Shown: positions 8,771-17,147 of the stretch, piece after piece | Numbering within the stretch: position 1 is the first letter of the stretch | Layout: the number at the start of each line of letters is the position of its first letter | Assembly: GCA_041484195.1 (NCBI GenBank) | Contig: JBGPHC010000003.1 | Location: 62,001 to 126,000 of the forward strand | Direction of reading: 5' to 3' | Length of the DNA stretch: 64,000 bases | From: PSRI01 sp041484195 | Lineage (GTDB): Bacteria; Bacteroidota; Bacteroidia; Chitinophagales; Chitinophagaceae | Notes under the pieces: generated by a model | Database searches by the model: none | The model's input: only the letters and a program-made list of their open reading frames with translations | What the model was told of the DNA's origin: nothing | Made by a program: the position numbers and the translations under genes

Positions 8771-9104
8771 CTTCTCCGCGCCAATCCGCGTTATGTCTTT
8801 CTCCGCGCAATCCGCGTTATGTCTTTCTCCGCGCAATCCGCGTTATGTCTTTCTCCGCGCAATCCGTGTTATGTCTTTCTCCGCGCAATCCGTGTTATGT
8901 CTTTCTCCGCGCAATCCGTGTTATGTCTTTCTCCGCGCCAATCCGTGTTATGTCTTTCTCCGCGCAATCTGTGTTATGTCTTTCTCCGCGCAATCTGTGT
9001 TATGTCTTTCTCCGCGCAATCCGCGTTATGTCTTTCTCCGCGCAATCCGTGTTATGTCTTTCTCCGCGCAATCCGTGTTATGTCTTTCTCCGCGCTAATC
9101 CGCG
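8771..9104. repeat. 26-base tandem repeat array, 13 units
   Basis: Thirteen consecutive units of a 26-base motif (CTTTCTCCGCGCAATCC, then G-T/C-G-TTATGT). One unit carries an extra C (27 bases), the first and last units are degenerate, and CCGCG, CCGTG and CTGTG variants are clustered in runs. There are no spacers, so it is not a CRISPR array. It lies between the sigma factor gene and the downstream end of an FtsX-type permease gene, ending three bases before that gene's stop codon. All three plus-strand frames stay open because 26 is not a multiple of three and the unit has no stop codon; this produces long false reading frames. Confidence 0.95.
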
Positions 9105-9107
9105 ATA

Positions 9108-11489
9108 CTACTCGCTCCGTAATGCATCAACGGGGTTGGCAACGGCTGCTCTAATGGCCTGGAAGCTCACAGTAAATAAGGCAATTATCAATGCGGCAAG
9201 TCCCGCAACCAAAAAAATCCAAAGACTGATATTGCTCCTATAAGCGAAACCCTGCAACCAGGAATGCATGAAATACCAGGCTAGGGGTGCTGCAATGAAA
9301 AATGACACAATTACCAGCATTAAGAATTCCTTCGACAATAAATTCACGATGCTACTAACGGAAGCGCCCATTGCTTTACGGATACCTATTTCCTTGGTGC
9401 GCTGCATGGTGCTGTAGGACGCAAGGCCCAGTAAACCAAGGCAGGAAATAAAAATGGCCAATACGGCGAAATTCAGGAACAATCTTCCAAACCTGTCTTC
9501 GCCCCGGTATTGTTTGTCAAAAAATTCATCCAGAAAATAATAGCTGAATGGCCTGTTAGGAATCAAAGCCTTCCATTTGCTTTCTATGGCCGAAATGGTG
9601 GCAGGCAAATTCTTTGCAATCACATTCACCGAAATCAAATTACAATTTCCCGGCTCGATTCGCATGCTGAGTGGTTTTATCACTTCCTGTAAAGAGCGGA
9701 AATGAAAATCCTTCATCACCCCAATCACTGTTCCGCTCCTGCCCCACTGGCTAAACTTTTTGCCGATGATCTGCTGCGGAGAACTGTAGCCGAACAGTTT
9801 AACGGCCGCTTCGTTCAATACCATAGCCTCGGTGGTATCGGTTCCAAAATCTTTTGAAAAAGCCCTCCCCGCGAGCATCTTAATTTTGTATTGCGGTATG
9901 TAATCAAAATCCACAAAATACAAATCAAGATTGGCTATCTGCATTTCGCCCTTTATATTTTCAATTTGGGAATAGGCTCCCGGGTTGTCTCCTCCGGGAA
10001 CACTCCCCGCCAGTGAAGTTGATAATACATTCGGCAATGAAATGATTGACTGCCTAAATGCATTTTTCGCCGGGTCACCCTGGGAATCAATGATCATCTT
10101 CTGATCCTTGCTGAAGCCAAGCTCCTGGCTCCGCATATATTTCAATTGATTGTAAACAACAATGGTGGCAATGATCAATGCTACTGAAATAGTGAACTGT
10201 GCCACTACAAGTCCTTTCCGCAACATGATGCCCTTATTGCCCGAAGCAAATCGTCCTTTCAATACGGTAACAGGTTGAAAGGAAGCCAAAACCATCGCGG
10301 GATAAATGCCGGCTAAAATTCCGATTCCAACAGCCGTAAGAAATAGCATCATCAAGTACAATGGATGCTGAAAGATACTGTGCGCAATAATCTTCCCTGA
10401 CAATTGGTTGAATAAAGGCAACAGCAACATGGAAAGAAATACTGACAACACAAAAGCCATCACGCAAAGGATCACACTTTCTCCAATGAATTGCCTTGCC
10501 AATTGCGTCTTGGCAGCTCCCACCACTTTGCGAATGCCCACTTCCTTAGCGCGTTCGGTGGAACGAGCCGTAGTGAGATTGACAAAATTGATACAGGCAA
10601 TCAATAATATGAATACCGCTACTATAGAGAAAATATAAACATTGTTGATATTCCCGGTCTTACTTCCGTCGCGCGTAGAATGGAGATATACATCCCTCAG
10701 CGGTTCGAGGAAAAGAGTCGGGAACATTTGAATTCTTTTCATCTCCGTTCCATTCCTTTTCTCCAGGAACGCGGGCAGTTTTGCCTCCAAACCCTTGGCG
10801 TTGGTGCCAGGCCTCAATAATATATACGCTTTGGCTCCGTAATTCCCCCACTGGCTATCCAGATTTGGTGCAAATTTTTGAGTAATCGTCGTCATGGAGA
10901 GCAACATATTGGCCTTTATCTGTGAATTCTCGGGCATATCCTTCATGAGTCCTGTCACTTTTGAAGGAAATGCGTCTCCGGTGATCAACAATGTTTGTCC
11001 CATCGGGTCTTCATTGCCAAAATATTTCTTAGCCGCTGTTTCAGAAAGCACAATGCTGAACTGCTCTTTCAAAGCAGTCCGGGGATCACCCTTCAGCAAC
11101 CTGAAATCAAACATTTCAAAAAAGGATGAATCGGCCCATGCTACATCCGGTTCCTGGAATTTGACTTCCCCCTTTCTTACAAGAAGGTTATCGCCAGTAA
11201 TTCGCACTGCTGCCTGCACCTCAGGAAATTCATCTTTCAGGAATGGCGGTACCGCCCAGGAAGGTCCGCTTGCATTGATTGTTTCTGTGGGAGTCTTGAT
11301 ATCACATACTATCCGGTAAATACGGTCTGACTTGCTATGAAAGGAATCATAACTTAACTCAAACATGACATATAAGAAGATGAGGAAACCCGCTGTCATG
11401 CCAACTGTCAGTCCCATGATGTTGATAAATGAAAAGACCCTGCGTCGCCAAAGGTTGCGGAAAGCGATTTTGAGATAATTCTTAATCAT
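9108..11489 (-). CDS. FtsX/MacB-type ABC transporter permease
   Basis: 793 residues. Starts with IKNYLKIAFRNLWRRR and a transmembrane helix at about 20-42, followed by a large extracytoplasmic MacB-like domain, three membrane helices near residues 285-400 with the conserved ARSTERAKEVGIRKVVGA segment, a second external domain, and a final set of three helices with QRTKEIGIRKAMGASVSS. This duplicated layout is common in Bacteroidota permeases of the lipoprotein-release/macrolide-export superfamily. No ATPase gene is adjacent, so it must use a partner encoded elsewhere. It lies directly downstream of a second, disrupted paralogue, and the pair probably shares a transcript. The cargo is unknown. 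Confidence 0.93.
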   Translation of the reverse strand: MIKNYLKIAFRNLWRRRVFSFINIMGLTVGMTAGFLIFLYVMFELSYDSFHSKSDRIYRIVCDIKTPTETINASGPSWAVPPFLKDEFPEVQAAVRITGDNLLVRKGEVKFQEPDVAWADSSFFEMFDFRLLKGDPRTALKEQFSIVLSETAAKKYFGNEDPMGQTLLITGDAFPSKVTGLMKDMPENSQIKANMLLSMTTITQKFAPNLDSQWGNYGAKAYILLRPGTNAKGLEAKLPAFLEKRNGTEMKRIQMFPTLFLEPLRDVYLHSTRDGSKTGNINNVYIFSIVAVFILLIACINFVNLTTARSTERAKEVGIRKVVGAAKTQLARQFIGESVILCVMAFVLSVFLSMLLLPLFNQLSGKIIAHSIFQHPLYLMMLFLTAVGIGILAGIYPAMVLASFQPVTVLKGRFASGNKGIMLRKGLVVAQFTISVALIIATIVVYNQLKYMRSQELGFSKDQKMIIDSQGDPAKNAFRQSIISLPNVLSTSLAGSVPGGDNPGAYSQIENIKGEMQIANLDLYFVDFDYIPQYKIKMLAGRAFSKDFGTDTTEAMVLNEAAVKLFGYSSPQQIIGKKFSQWGRSGTVIGVMKDFHFRSLQEVIKPLSMRIEPGNCNLISVNVIAKNLPATISAIESKWKALIPNRPFSYYFLDEFFDKQYRGEDRFGRLFLNFAVLAIFISCLGLLGLASYSTMQRTKEIGIRKAMGASVSSIVNLLSKEFLMLVIVSFFIAAPLAWYFMHSWLQGFAYRSNISLWIFLVAGLAALIIALFTVSFQAIRAAVANPVDALRSE

Positions 11490-11595
11490 CAGATTTCTAA
11501 TTTTTATTCATGCCTACCCTTTGTAAGATAAATTTTTTGCATTCCGATTCAAATTGAAATTAAATGCCTGTATCCTGCTCCTAAAATTTGCTAAT

Positions 11596-13515
11596 TCATT
11601 CGCTCCTTAGTGTTTGAACCGGATTCACCAGTGCTGCTTTAATCGCCTGGAAGCAAACCGTAAACATTGCAATGGTAGTAACCACCACTGCCGCGAGCAA
11701 AAATATCCACCAACTGATATCCACACGATAGGCAAAATCCTGCAACCATTTATTCATCGCCCACCAGGCAATCGGTGACGCAAGTAAGATAGCAATCATG
11801 ACCAGCTTCGCAAAATTCAAAGACAATAATGTGGTTATATTGGCAGCACTCGCGCCCAGCACTTTCCTGATGCCAATCTCTTTATTGCGTTGCTCTGCCA
11901 TGAAAGCTGACAAAGCAAATAAGCCCAGACAGGCGATAATTATGGCCAATATGGCAAAACTGCTGAATATGCGTCCAGACCTTTGCACATCTGCGTACAT
12001 ACTGGCAAATTTCTTATCCAGGAAATTGTACCTGATTGGTTGGGCCGGCGCAAAATTTTTCCAAACGGTAGTGATGGATGAGATCGCGTCGCGCATGTTT
12101 ACTCCCCCCACTTTTATAGACGTTATTGAAGAGCTGTTGCCCAGGATCATGCACAGTCCTCCTACATGCTCACGCAGAGATTCGAAATTAAAATCCTGTA
12201 CAACTCCGATTACTTGAAATGTCTGCCATCCATTCGTAATGCGTTTGCCAATAGCATCTTTTAGATTGAGTTTGGAAGCCAATGCCTGGTTGATGATCAC
12301 CGCCTGGGAATCGGATGCAATGGAAGGAGAGAAATTTCTGCCTGCCACTAATTTTATGCCCATTGTTTGCAAATAATCATTATCCACCTGCCAGATCTGC
12401 CCATCCACTCCGCTTTCCACTTTTGATTTTCCTTCATTATAGAAAGTGTTTCCATTCCTCTTTGTATCAGACACTGGCAAAAAATCACTGACGGAAACCG
12501 ATCTCACCGATGATAATTTCAACAACTCTTTCTTAAAATTGCCGATTTTGTCTCCCATCGTATTGGTTCCTTCAATCATCACTACCTGCTCTTTATCATA
12601 GCCCAGTTTTTTGTTGAGAATAAATTGCATTTGGTTGTATATCACAATCGTGCCGATGATCAATACGATTGAGGTAGTAAACTGGAAAACTACAAGGCCA
12701 TTTCTAAGAATTGAATTTTTGCTCCCCTTGCTCACCTGGCCCTTGAGCACATTGATGGGTTTAAATGAAGACAAGTAGAACGATGGGTACAGACCTGCCA
12801 GGATTCCGATGCAGATGGAGCCGGCTAAGAGTACTGGCGCCAACCACCATTCATTCCAGGGGATTGTCAATGATTTTGCAGACAGCGTATTGAAATATGG
12901 AAGCAGTACCCATGCCAGAATCATGCCCAATGCAAATGAAAAGATGCTGAGTAGAATTGATTCCGTCAGGAATTGATTGATCAAACCGCTCCGAGCCGAT
13001 CCCACTACTTTTCTGAGTCCCACTTCCTTGGCCCGGTTGGCAGACTTGGCTGTCGATAGATTGATGAAATTAATGCAGGCTATGATTAAAATAAAGCAGG
13101 CTATGCCACCAAATAACCACACGAAACGAATATCACCGTGGGAGAAACTATCATAGATATCGAAAGACCGCAGGTGTATGTCGCCTACTGGTTGCAATAT
13201 TAACTTAGCGGATTTAGATACTTTTTCAACATCCTTGTCGCCAGCCTCAATCATGCTGGGTAGTACGTATTTGTCAAGTATGGTTCGGGTAAGTTTTCTT
13301 TCAAACTGAGCAATATCAGTCCCGGTGCGAAGCAGCACATAATCATCATAGTTGTTGGCGCGCCAGGTTACTTGCTCTCCCTGCCAGAATTCAACCCCCT
13401 TAAGGCTTAGCAGAAAGTCAAATTGCAAGTGCGAATTGGTTGAGAAATCTTCCATAACGGCTCCAATCTTGTAGGGCCTGGTCTTATCATTATTCAGGAT
13501 TACGATTTTCCCCAC
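11596..13515 (-). CDS. FtsX/MacB-type permease, C-terminal part of a frameshifted gene
   Basis: 639 residues in the frame after the A9 tract at 13546-13554. It opens with GKIVILNNDKTRPYKIGAVMEDF, which is the interior of a MacB-like external domain, so no natural start is likely here; a GTG codon happens to sit at its edge. Conserved parts include KSANRAKEVGLRKVVGSA and EQRNKEIGIRKVLGASAAN, each followed by membrane helices. Together with the piece at 13500-14027 it would make a protein of about 810 residues, close to the 793 of its neighbour. Joining the two frames needs a -1 shift (one extra A). Confidence 0.88.
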   Translation of the reverse strand: MGKIVILNNDKTRPYKIGAVMEDFSTNSHLQFDFLLSLKGVEFWQGEQVTWRANNYDDYVLLRTGTDIAQFERKLTRTILDKYVLPSMIEAGDKDVEKVSKSAKLILQPVGDIHLRSFDIYDSFSHGDIRFVWLFGGIACFILIIACINFINLSTAKSANRAKEVGLRKVVGSARSGLINQFLTESILLSIFSFALGMILAWVLLPYFNTLSAKSLTIPWNEWWLAPVLLAGSICIGILAGLYPSFYLSSFKPINVLKGQVSKGSKNSILRNGLVVFQFTTSIVLIIGTIVIYNQMQFILNKKLGYDKEQVVMIEGTNTMGDKIGNFKKELLKLSSVRSVSVSDFLPVSDTKRNGNTFYNEGKSKVESGVDGQIWQVDNDYLQTMGIKLVAGRNFSPSIASDSQAVIINQALASKLNLKDAIGKRITNGWQTFQVIGVVQDFNFESLREHVGGLCMILGNSSSITSIKVGGVNMRDAISSITTVWKNFAPAQPIRYNFLDKKFASMYADVQRSGRIFSSFAILAIIIACLGLFALSAFMAEQRNKEIGIRKVLGASAANITTLLSLNFAKLVMIAILLASPIAWWAMNKWLQDFAYRVDISWWIFLLAAVVVTTIAMFTVCFQAIKAALVNPVQTLRSE

Positions 13516-14027
13516 CGGATTGTGACCTGGAAAATATTTGTCGGATTTTTTTTTGAAATTACCAAAGTATTCGGCTCCGAAAGTGCATGTGCCCTGTCTC
13601 CATAAACCATGGGTATTTGGAGAAGGTCCAGAATTTCCTGGTCGGCATAACTGAATCCTTTCTCATAACTGTCCTGTTCCTGGTCAGCCCTCCTCAGGTA
13701 ATTGTCTCCTGCTCCCGGAAACAAAGTATTTGACATCAACCGGCCTGAAATTACAACTTCAGGATAATCTGCCTTCAGCACTTTTCCAAAAGGGGCGGGC
13801 ATTGAAGTGCCTTTTTCGATGGTTCCATTGTCATCATATACTCCCACCACCCTGTAGATGCGGTCAGCATCGGGATAGGATTTGTCATAGCTCAGCTCAT
13901 CTCTAATATACAAGGCAATCAGCAAACAGGCAGCAATGCTCAGAGCAAAGCCTCCGATCTTAATAGCAGAATACATTTTTTGCTTCCTTAATTGCCTTAC
14001 CGCGATTTTGAAATAGTTCTTAAACAT
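13500..14027 (-). CDS. FtsX/MacB-type permease, N-terminal part of a frameshifted gene
   Basis: 175 residues. The N terminus (MFKNYFKIAVRQLRKQK, then a membrane helix at about 20-42) and the beginning of the external domain (RDELSYDKSYPDADRIYRVVG) match the intact neighbour at 9108-11489. The family similarity stops at SKKNP, immediately after the A9 run; the last 17 residues (ending RWGKS) are out-of-frame translation. With one more A, the frame would read SKKKSDKYFPGHNPVGK and continue into the downstream piece, which is exactly what the family expects. The break is therefore either a real disruption, a slippage site or a base-calling error. Confidence 0.85.
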   Translation of the reverse strand: MFKNYFKIAVRQLRKQKMYSAIKIGGFALSIAACLLIALYIRDELSYDKSYPDADRIYRVVGVYDDNGTIEKGTSMPAPFGKVLKADYPEVVISGRLMSNTLFPGAGDNYLRRADQEQDSYEKGFSYADQEILDLLQIPMVYGDRAHALSEPNTLVISKKNPTNIFQVTIRWGKS

Positions 14028-14516
14028 AAGCCTTGCTCATTTGTTTGAATTTGCAAACTATCATGATCCTCATTCGAAGCCTGATTGAAGATTGCCTTAA
14101 TATTGTGATTTCGGCGACAAGAATGAAACCTTAAATCTATCAATTGATCTTCAACTACTTATTCCCCTAAGAGCCAGGCATAAGTTCCATTTTGATACAG
14201 CAATTGTCCGGTTACGATACAGGGTCTGTGTCCCTAAAGATTGACTTCGGATCCTGCAATATGTTGCAGGAAATTCGATGTTTTATTTTCTGGTTTGTTA
14301 TTGATGATCCTCCAGGAATACAGCAGGGGAACTTTCGCCGAAGAATATGCGAGGGCCGATCTGATTGCATGAGACCGCGGAAAATCCTTGGAAGCATGGA
14401 GTCCGTCCCAATAACTCAGAATGAATGCAATACCTATCTTTGTAAACAAGCAACAGGTAATCAGGAATAAATCATTTGAAGATTTCCATAATATTTTCTA
14501 AAATCAATTTTTAATT
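14028..14516. other. Intergenic region before dps, with a hairpin
   Basis: This 489-base divergent interval separates the disrupted permease (minus) from dps (plus). It contains a perfect stem TCCTGCAA-TATG-TTGCAGGA at 14252-14271, which could be an operator or an RNA hairpin. Frames on both strands (up to about 90 codons) cross it but resemble nothing known and are probably spurious. No clear -7/-33 pair for dps was found. Confidence 0.45.
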
Positions 14517-14987
14517 ATGAAAGCGAATATTGGGATCAACGACAAGAACAGCCTGGCCGTGGCCACGATTTTAAACAAATTGCTCGCAGATGAACACGTC
14601 TTATACGTGAAGCTCCGAAACTACCATTGGAATATAGAAGGCAGCAATTTTATGGAGATGCACAAGTTTTATGAAACCCAATATGGAGCTATTGGGGAGG
14701 AGATTGATGAAGTGGCTGAAAGAATCCGCAAGATTGGCCACTATGCGGAAGGACGCATGAAGGATTTCCTGAAACTTACGAACCTGAACGAAGGCAATTA
14801 TACCAATGACCAGCGCAAGCAACTACAGAGCCTGCTCGATGACCACGAAACCATTATCCGCGAAGTCCGTAAGAATATTCCTATTGTAGCAGATAAATAC
14901 AAAGACATAGGCAGTTCAGACTTCCTGACAGGCCTAATGAAAGAACACGAAAAATGGGCCTGGATGATTAGGTCCTATTTGGGCTGA
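14517..14987 (+). CDS. dps: Dps family ferritin-like DNA-binding/iron-storage protein
   Basis: 156 residues, the usual length. The Dps ferroxidase signature is present: KLRNYHWNIEGSNFMEMHKFYE (His in the first helix) and the second-helix segment GEEIDEVAERIRKIG supply the inter-subunit iron ligands. The family forms dodecamers that oxidise ferrous iron with peroxide, store it, and in many cases protect DNA. The next genes downstream (GNAT, dioxygenase-like, carboxylesterase) are on the same strand, which hints at a stress-related group, although a 105-base gap separates dps from them. Confidence 0.95.
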   Translation: MKANIGINDKNSLAVATILNKLLADEHVLYVKLRNYHWNIEGSNFMEMHKFYETQYGAIGEEIDEVAERIRKIGHYAEGRMKDFLKLTNLNEGNYTNDQRKQLQSLLDDHETIIREVRKNIPIVADKYKDIGSSDFLTGLMKEHEKWAWMIRSYLG

Positions 14988-15092
14988 ACAGGTGAGCAAA
15001 ATGATTTATAAGAATTTGTTGAGCATGTCCTGATTAAATGCATATTGTGGCTTTCATCGGATTCCGATTGCAAATACAGACAATTATTTTTT

Positions 15093-15395
15093 ATGATAGA
15101 AGTAGAACTAAAGCTTGATGAAATAGGGCGGGGCGCCTTTTATGCCAAAGAGGGAAATGAAAGGCTGGGTGAGATGCAAATTGCCATTTCCGGAAATGAC
15201 CTGACCGTATTCCATACTGAAGTCTTGGAAAAGGCAGAAGGAAAAGGTGTGGCCTCTAAAATGCTGGAAACAATGGTGGCCTATGCCCTCACCCACCATC
15301 TGATGGTGATACCCCTATGTCCCTATGTGAATGCGCAATTCAAAAGGCATCCGGAAAAGTTCCAGGATGTCTGGAAGAAGAAAGTAAATGGATAA
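15093..15395 (+). CDS. Small GNAT-type N-acetyltransferase (PF14542-like)
   Basis: 100 residues from the ATG at 15093; an upstream ATG at 15045 would add an unrelated leader. The short sequence follows the plan of the small YidJ/GTLF3B-like acetyltransferases: GRGAFYAKEGNERLGEMQIAI strands, a FHTEVLEKAEGKGVASKML acetyl-CoA loop, then PLCPYVNAQFKRHPEKFQDV. The cysteine and PYV segment are typical of this subfamily. The substrate is unknown. It ends 20 bases before the dioxygenase-like gene and is probably co-transcribed with it. Confidence 0.9.
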   Translation: MIEVELKLDEIGRGAFYAKEGNERLGEMQIAISGNDLTVFHTEVLEKAEGKGVASKMLETMVAYALTHHLMVIPLCPYVNAQFKRHPEKFQDVWKKKVNG

Positions 15396-15415
15396 TGAGC
15401 ATCAAGAGGTGAACC

Positions 15416-16369
15416 ATGGACCGACTCATAACAGGCATCCATCACGTAACTGCGATTGCTTCCGCGGCTCAGGAAAATCTTGATTTTTATTGCGGCATCC
15501 TGGGGATGCGATTGGTAAAAAAAACCGTGAATTTCGATGCACCCGAAGTTTATCATTTCTATTATGGAGATGAAATTGGGAATCCGGGCAGCCTTCTTAC
15601 ATTTTTCCCTTACCAGGGATTGAGAGAGGGAAGACATGGAAAAGGAATGCTGAATACAACTACATTTTCCTTACCAGCAAATTCAATGAACTATTGGTTG
15701 GAGCGATTCAGCAAATTTAAAGTGCAGTACAAGGCTCCTGTGGAGAGGTTTGAAACTGAATCGGTGATTTATTTTGAGGATCCGGATGGATTAGGTTTGG
15801 AACTGGTATTCAATGACAAGGATAACAGGGCCGGTTTCACTTATGGGCATATTCCCATTCAAAACTCCATTAGGGGTCTTTACAATGTTGAAATTTGGGA
15901 AGAGGGCTATGAACGTACAGCCGGGATTCTGACCGAACAACTGGATCACCGCCTTCTGGCCGAAAAGGGAAATCGTTTTCGTTTTGCCGCCACCGATAGT
16001 CCTGGCAGTTATGTGGACATCTTATGCTCACCCGAAAGCCTCAAAGGCCTGGCAGGCAGTGGAACAGTACACCATATAGCATTCAGCACCAACGACGAGA
16101 CCAGCCAGCGTGAAATCCGGCAAAGAATGGTCACGCGCATGCTCAATCCCACTCCGGTGCTGGATAGAAATTATTTCAAGTCCATTTATTTCAGGGAACC
16201 GGGAGGCGTATTATTTGAAGTTGCAACTGCAGGCCCGGGATTTGCGGTGGATGAGACACAAGAACATTTAGGTGAGCATTTGAAATTGCCAGCACAATAT
16301 GAACCTGAACGCGCCTTGATAGAAAAATCACTGGTACCAGTGACCTTGAATCTTGAAAATTTCCGCTGA
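15416..16369 (+). CDS. Ring-cleaving dioxygenase-like protein (glyoxalase/VOC fold, MhqO type)
   Basis: 317 residues. Two vicinal-oxygen-chelate modules can be seen: the first opens with ITGIHHVTAIASAAQENLDFYCGILGMRLVKKTVNFD and the second with GLYNVEIWEEGYERT. Metal ligands are expected at the His of GIHHVT, at TVHHIAFST and at GVLFEVATAGPGF (Glu). The family includes MhqO, which protects Bacillus subtilis against quinones. The carboxylesterase gene starts one base after the stop codon, a pairing that also recalls the mhq genes. A role in quinone or electrophile detoxification is inferred by this analogy. Confidence 0.9.
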   Translation: MDRLITGIHHVTAIASAAQENLDFYCGILGMRLVKKTVNFDAPEVYHFYYGDEIGNPGSLLTFFPYQGLREGRHGKGMLNTTTFSLPANSMNYWLERFSKFKVQYKAPVERFETESVIYFEDPDGLGLELVFNDKDNRAGFTYGHIPIQNSIRGLYNVEIWEEGYERTAGILTEQLDHRLLAEKGNRFRFAATDSPGSYVDILCSPESLKGLAGSGTVHHIAFSTNDETSQREIRQRMVTRMLNPTPVLDRNYFKSIYFREPGGVLFEVATAGPGFAVDETQEHLGEHLKLPAQYEPERALIEKSLVPVTLNLENFR

Positions 16370-16370
16370 A

Positions 16371-16985
16371 ATGCATGAAAAAAATATACTGGCAGCGGGT
16401 AAACCATTAGGAGAAGGTAACAGGGTTCTCATCATGATTCATGGCCGGGGCGGGTCCGCGGAAGATATAATATCCCTTACCGATCATTTGAAATTGAACG
16501 ATTATTCCATCCTGGCTCCCCAGGCGACAAATCACAGTTGGTACCCGCATTCCTTCCTGGCGCCACCCAGGCTGAATGAACCCTGGCTCTCTTCGGCCCT
16601 GTCGTTGTTGAATGAATTGTTGATCGATATTACTGACAATGGGCTTGTCAAAAAGCAAATCTATTTTCTAGGCTTTTCGCAAGGAGCCTGCCTTGCTTTG
16701 GAATTCGTTACTAGGAATGCAAGTGGATATGGCGGAGTCATTGCATTTACAGGAGGCCTGATCGGAGACCGCATCTATTCAGAAAATTATTTAGGCGATT
16801 TTGAAGGCTGCCCCATTTTCGTGGGATGCAGTGATCCCGACCCACATGTGCCGGTGGAAAGGGTATATGCATCAGTCAATATTCTAAGATCCATGAATGC
16901 CTCGGTTACGGAAAAAATCTATCCAAATATGGGGCATACTATTACCCAGGATGAACTCGATCATGCCAATAGGATCCTCGCCTAA
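16371..16985 (+). CDS. Alpha/beta-hydrolase, phospholipase/carboxylesterase family (MhqD-like)
   Basis: 204 residues from the ATG at 16371, one base after the stop codon of the dioxygenase-like gene; a TTG at 16353 overlaps that gene and is less likely. The fold is clear: IMIHGRGGS oxyanion loop, the nucleophile elbow GFSQGA (Ser), GCSDPDPHVP with the acidic residue, and NMGHTI with the catalytic His. The length is normal for the family. It is tightly coupled to the upstream gene. A weak CCTGGG-TTT-CCCAGG hairpin at 17024-17038 with a later T-run could end the transcript. Confidence 0.92.
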   Translation: MHEKNILAAGKPLGEGNRVLIMIHGRGGSAEDIISLTDHLKLNDYSILAPQATNHSWYPHSFLAPPRLNEPWLSSALSLLNELLIDITDNGLVKKQIYFLGFSQGACLALEFVTRNASGYGGVIAFTGGLIGDRIYSENYLGDFEGCPIFVGCSDPDPHVPVERVYASVNILRSMNASVTEKIYPNMGHTITQDELDHANRILA

Positions 16986-17121
16986 TTTAATGGTTCATAG
17001 CATGATACATATATGACCTTGGCCCTGGGTTTCCCAGGCAGAATAACTGTTTTTTCAGCTTTGATTGGGTATTTGTAATGAAGCCTTATTTCTTAATTAT
17101 CAGACTGCATTTGAGGATACA

Positions 17122-17129
17122 TATCTTTG
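17122..17129 (+). promoter_or_regulatory. Candidate -7 box before the Gfo/Idh gene
   Basis: TATCTTTG fits the Bacteroidota -7 consensus TAnnTTTG exactly and lies 18 bases before the chosen start codon. No TTG at the normal -33 spacing is visible, so the assignment rests on the -7 box alone. Confidence 0.4.
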
Positions 17130-17147
17130 ACAACTAAATCAAAACCT

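Noticed and set aside
8771..9104. CRISPR array
   Set aside because: Units follow each other directly without spacers and the unit differs by point variants; no cas genes are present.
8597..9243. Long plus-strand reading frames of 122-185 codons across the tandem array
   Set aside because: They are produced by the 26-base repeat, which has no stop codon in any frame; the protein pattern just repeats in different phases in all three frames.
14192..14470. 92-codon frame before dps
   Set aside because: No similarity to known proteins, and a competing frame exists on the other strand; a hairpin lies inside.
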